Assembly: GCA_016165875.1 (NCBI GenBank)
Contig: JABBOT010000029.1
Coordinates: 992,001 to 1,056,000, forward strand
Length of the DNA: 64,000 nt
Direction: 5' to 3'
Origin: Acanthopleura granulata
Lineage: Eukaryota > Mollusca > Polyplacophora > Chitonida > Chitonidae
This document shows positions 62,715-64,000 of this stretch, piece by piece. The position numbers were made by a program, and so were the translations under genes. Below the pieces are notes generated by a model. The model was not told the origin of the DNA and made no database searches. It saw only the letters and a program-made list of their open reading frames with translations. Position 1 is the first letter of the stretch. The number at the start of each line of letters is the position of its first letter.

Positions 62715-62866
62715 CTAGTGGTGTCTGAAACGCCAGAAACCATTCTTTAAATGATTACTTCTGGGAATCTTCTGTCTTCTTATAAATGAGGCAAAGAAGC
62801 TAGAAACCTGTCCTAGTTCTGTCTTGGTCCATTTCTTTGGCCTGTCTCCATCACCTGATGGGAGAG
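62715..62866 (-). CDS. Last exon of an unidentified minus-strand gene
   Basis: 152 nt from the acceptor TTTTTTTCAG to TAG. With the split serine it reads LPSGDGDRPKKWTKTELGQV, then SSFFASFIRRQKIPRSNH and a basic end. The pattern KKWT..E...V..FF..FI....IP resembles a short Myb/SANT-like segment (KRPWT..E..AV..hF...I....vPgk) found in many uncharacterised invertebrate and fish proteins. Phase 1 acceptor matches the donor of the exon at 63254. The protein family is not firmly identified. Confidence 0.6.
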
Positions 62867-63253
62867 CTGAAAAAAAGTACATTCCACATATATAATTATG
62901 TTAATTTAATAACAACACAATTATACCTGTTACCTGTTATGTTGAATTCTTATCAGGCTTAAACTACAAAAACATTCATGTCTATAAATTACATATTTAT
63001 TTAAACACTTTACTCCTAACTTTCCAATGAAATTTTTTTTTTATTATTTGTCTCTTCATACAACGCCAGAACAAATGAATAACAGATATAAAGACTATAT
63101 TCCAATGCAACAAGGGTGAGGCTGCTGTGGTAGAGTGAATGAACACCTAATATTTGGAGTAGTATTACATTTTCAATGGAAGTGGGTAATTTTCACTGGT
63201 GTACTTCTTACCTACTTTGTAATTGTTTTTCTCTTGAACACCTAAATACTCAC

Positions 63254-63316
63254 ATGACTGCCTTTTCATGGCCTTTTTTCTTTTTGGGAATGCCACAGCT
63301 GCTTCACACGTGGATT
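63254..63316 (-). CDS. Penultimate exon of the unidentified minus-strand gene
   Basis: 63 nt, phase 1 in and out, reading STCEAAVAFPKRKKAMKRQS. Acceptor TTTTCTGCAG, donor T|GTGAGT. The KRKKAMKR run could be a nuclear localisation signal. Upstream exons must lie beyond about 63400 or outside the window; I found none. Confidence 0.6.
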
Positions 63317-63760
63317 CTGCAGAAAATCTCATAAATTTGTTAGGACATGCTGTTCAAAGAAAAACAATAACTACTACAAGAAATTATTAGTTCGAAGGAA
63401 GCTCAATCTACCGCACCGGCACCCAGGCTTGTACAGAATCAACTACCACTTCACTGGTTGTTTATCTCTGTAGTTCAATAACTGTGGTCATAAACAAATG
63501 CAGAGTGTATGGCCAACAGCAAAGCCCCTGGGATATCCTGCCTAGGTGTACAGGTGTTGTGAAAAGTATAGTTTCAAACTTTTAATAATTCCTGTCACTT
63601 AATTCAGGCTATGTATTTCACAACAGAAATTTTACCAAGAAATAGCTATCTCTTAATTCATACAAGTGATTGATTTTCACTGAAAATTCAAAATGTAAGA
63701 ATATCCACTTTAAGTGTTTTTGAGTTTTTTTAGTGTTTTCACAGTATTAGTTATTGGTGT

Positions 63761-63870
63761 TTTCCCCAGGCTGTATGAATTGCTACAACCCGCTGGCAGT
63801 CTTACACTCTGAGCCGCGAAGGGTGTAAGACTGTCAAACAGGATGTAATGATTCATACTACCTCGGGAAA
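63761..63870. repeat. Long imperfect hairpin
   Basis: Arms 63761-63808 and 63821-63870 pair with a perfect core CAGTCTTACAC/GTGTAAGACTG around the loop TCTGAGCCGCGAAG. Outward the arms share TTCCC.AGG and GTATGAAT. No coding capacity; a small foldback MITE or transcript hairpin are both possible. Confidence 0.75.
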
Positions 63871-64000
63871 AGGTCAATGACAAACTCATTATCCCACAAG
63901 CCTCTTGAACGCAGTACTTTCTTTTTTACAATGTACAATATTGGAGGGACCCATATTGCTGACTGTTGTAGTCCTGTTCGGTAAGTTCACAAATAAAATT

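Overview
The window is animal nuclear DNA with long introns, split genes, many SINE copies and dense minisatellites. The frequent ACATGTA motif, tRNA-derived SINEs whose tails end in CAATCAAATAAATAAA, and an array resembling the bivalve ~160-bp core repeats point to a lophotrochozoan, most likely a marine mollusc. That is an inference; no species marker is present.

The main gene is a minus-strand gene of about 37 kb (60070 down to 22738). I assembled it exon by exon from splice sites and matching codon phases. It encodes an ortholog of GOLIM4 (GPP130), a type II cis-Golgi membrane protein. Exons 1-12 give 402 residues: a short basic cytosolic tail, one membrane anchor, about 230 residues of coiled coil, then a Q/G/P-rich linker. 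After exon 12 the 3' end can be read in more than one phase-compatible way. One route is a single 999-nt exon with 18 heptad repeats, its own stop and a nearby AATAAA. Another is three smaller exons (14, 15, 16) ending in a GOLIM4-like acidic tail. A third joins exon 13 to exon 16. All end in an acidic Tyr-Tyr-containing tail.

Layout. 1-1000: a possible last exon of a PDZ-like plus-strand gene, then a repeat element with ~160-bp units. 1000-5590: nothing recognisable. 5598-8915: a dead hAT transposase gene split by a dead LINE. 9000-18700: SINE copies and unique DNA. 19480-21380: two minisatellite regions downstream of the GOLIM4 stop. 22738-60070: GOLIM4, its introns holding about fifteen unrelated tandem arrays, several SINEs, a 273-bp tandem duplication, a second inverted copy of the element seen at position 200, and a foldback element. 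60071-60300: probable GOLIM4 5' region. 62715-63316: the last two exons of a second minus-strand gene of unknown function that continues out of the window.

Only GOLIM4 is a confident functional gene. Most other open frames are antisense shadows of its exons or products of tandem repeats.
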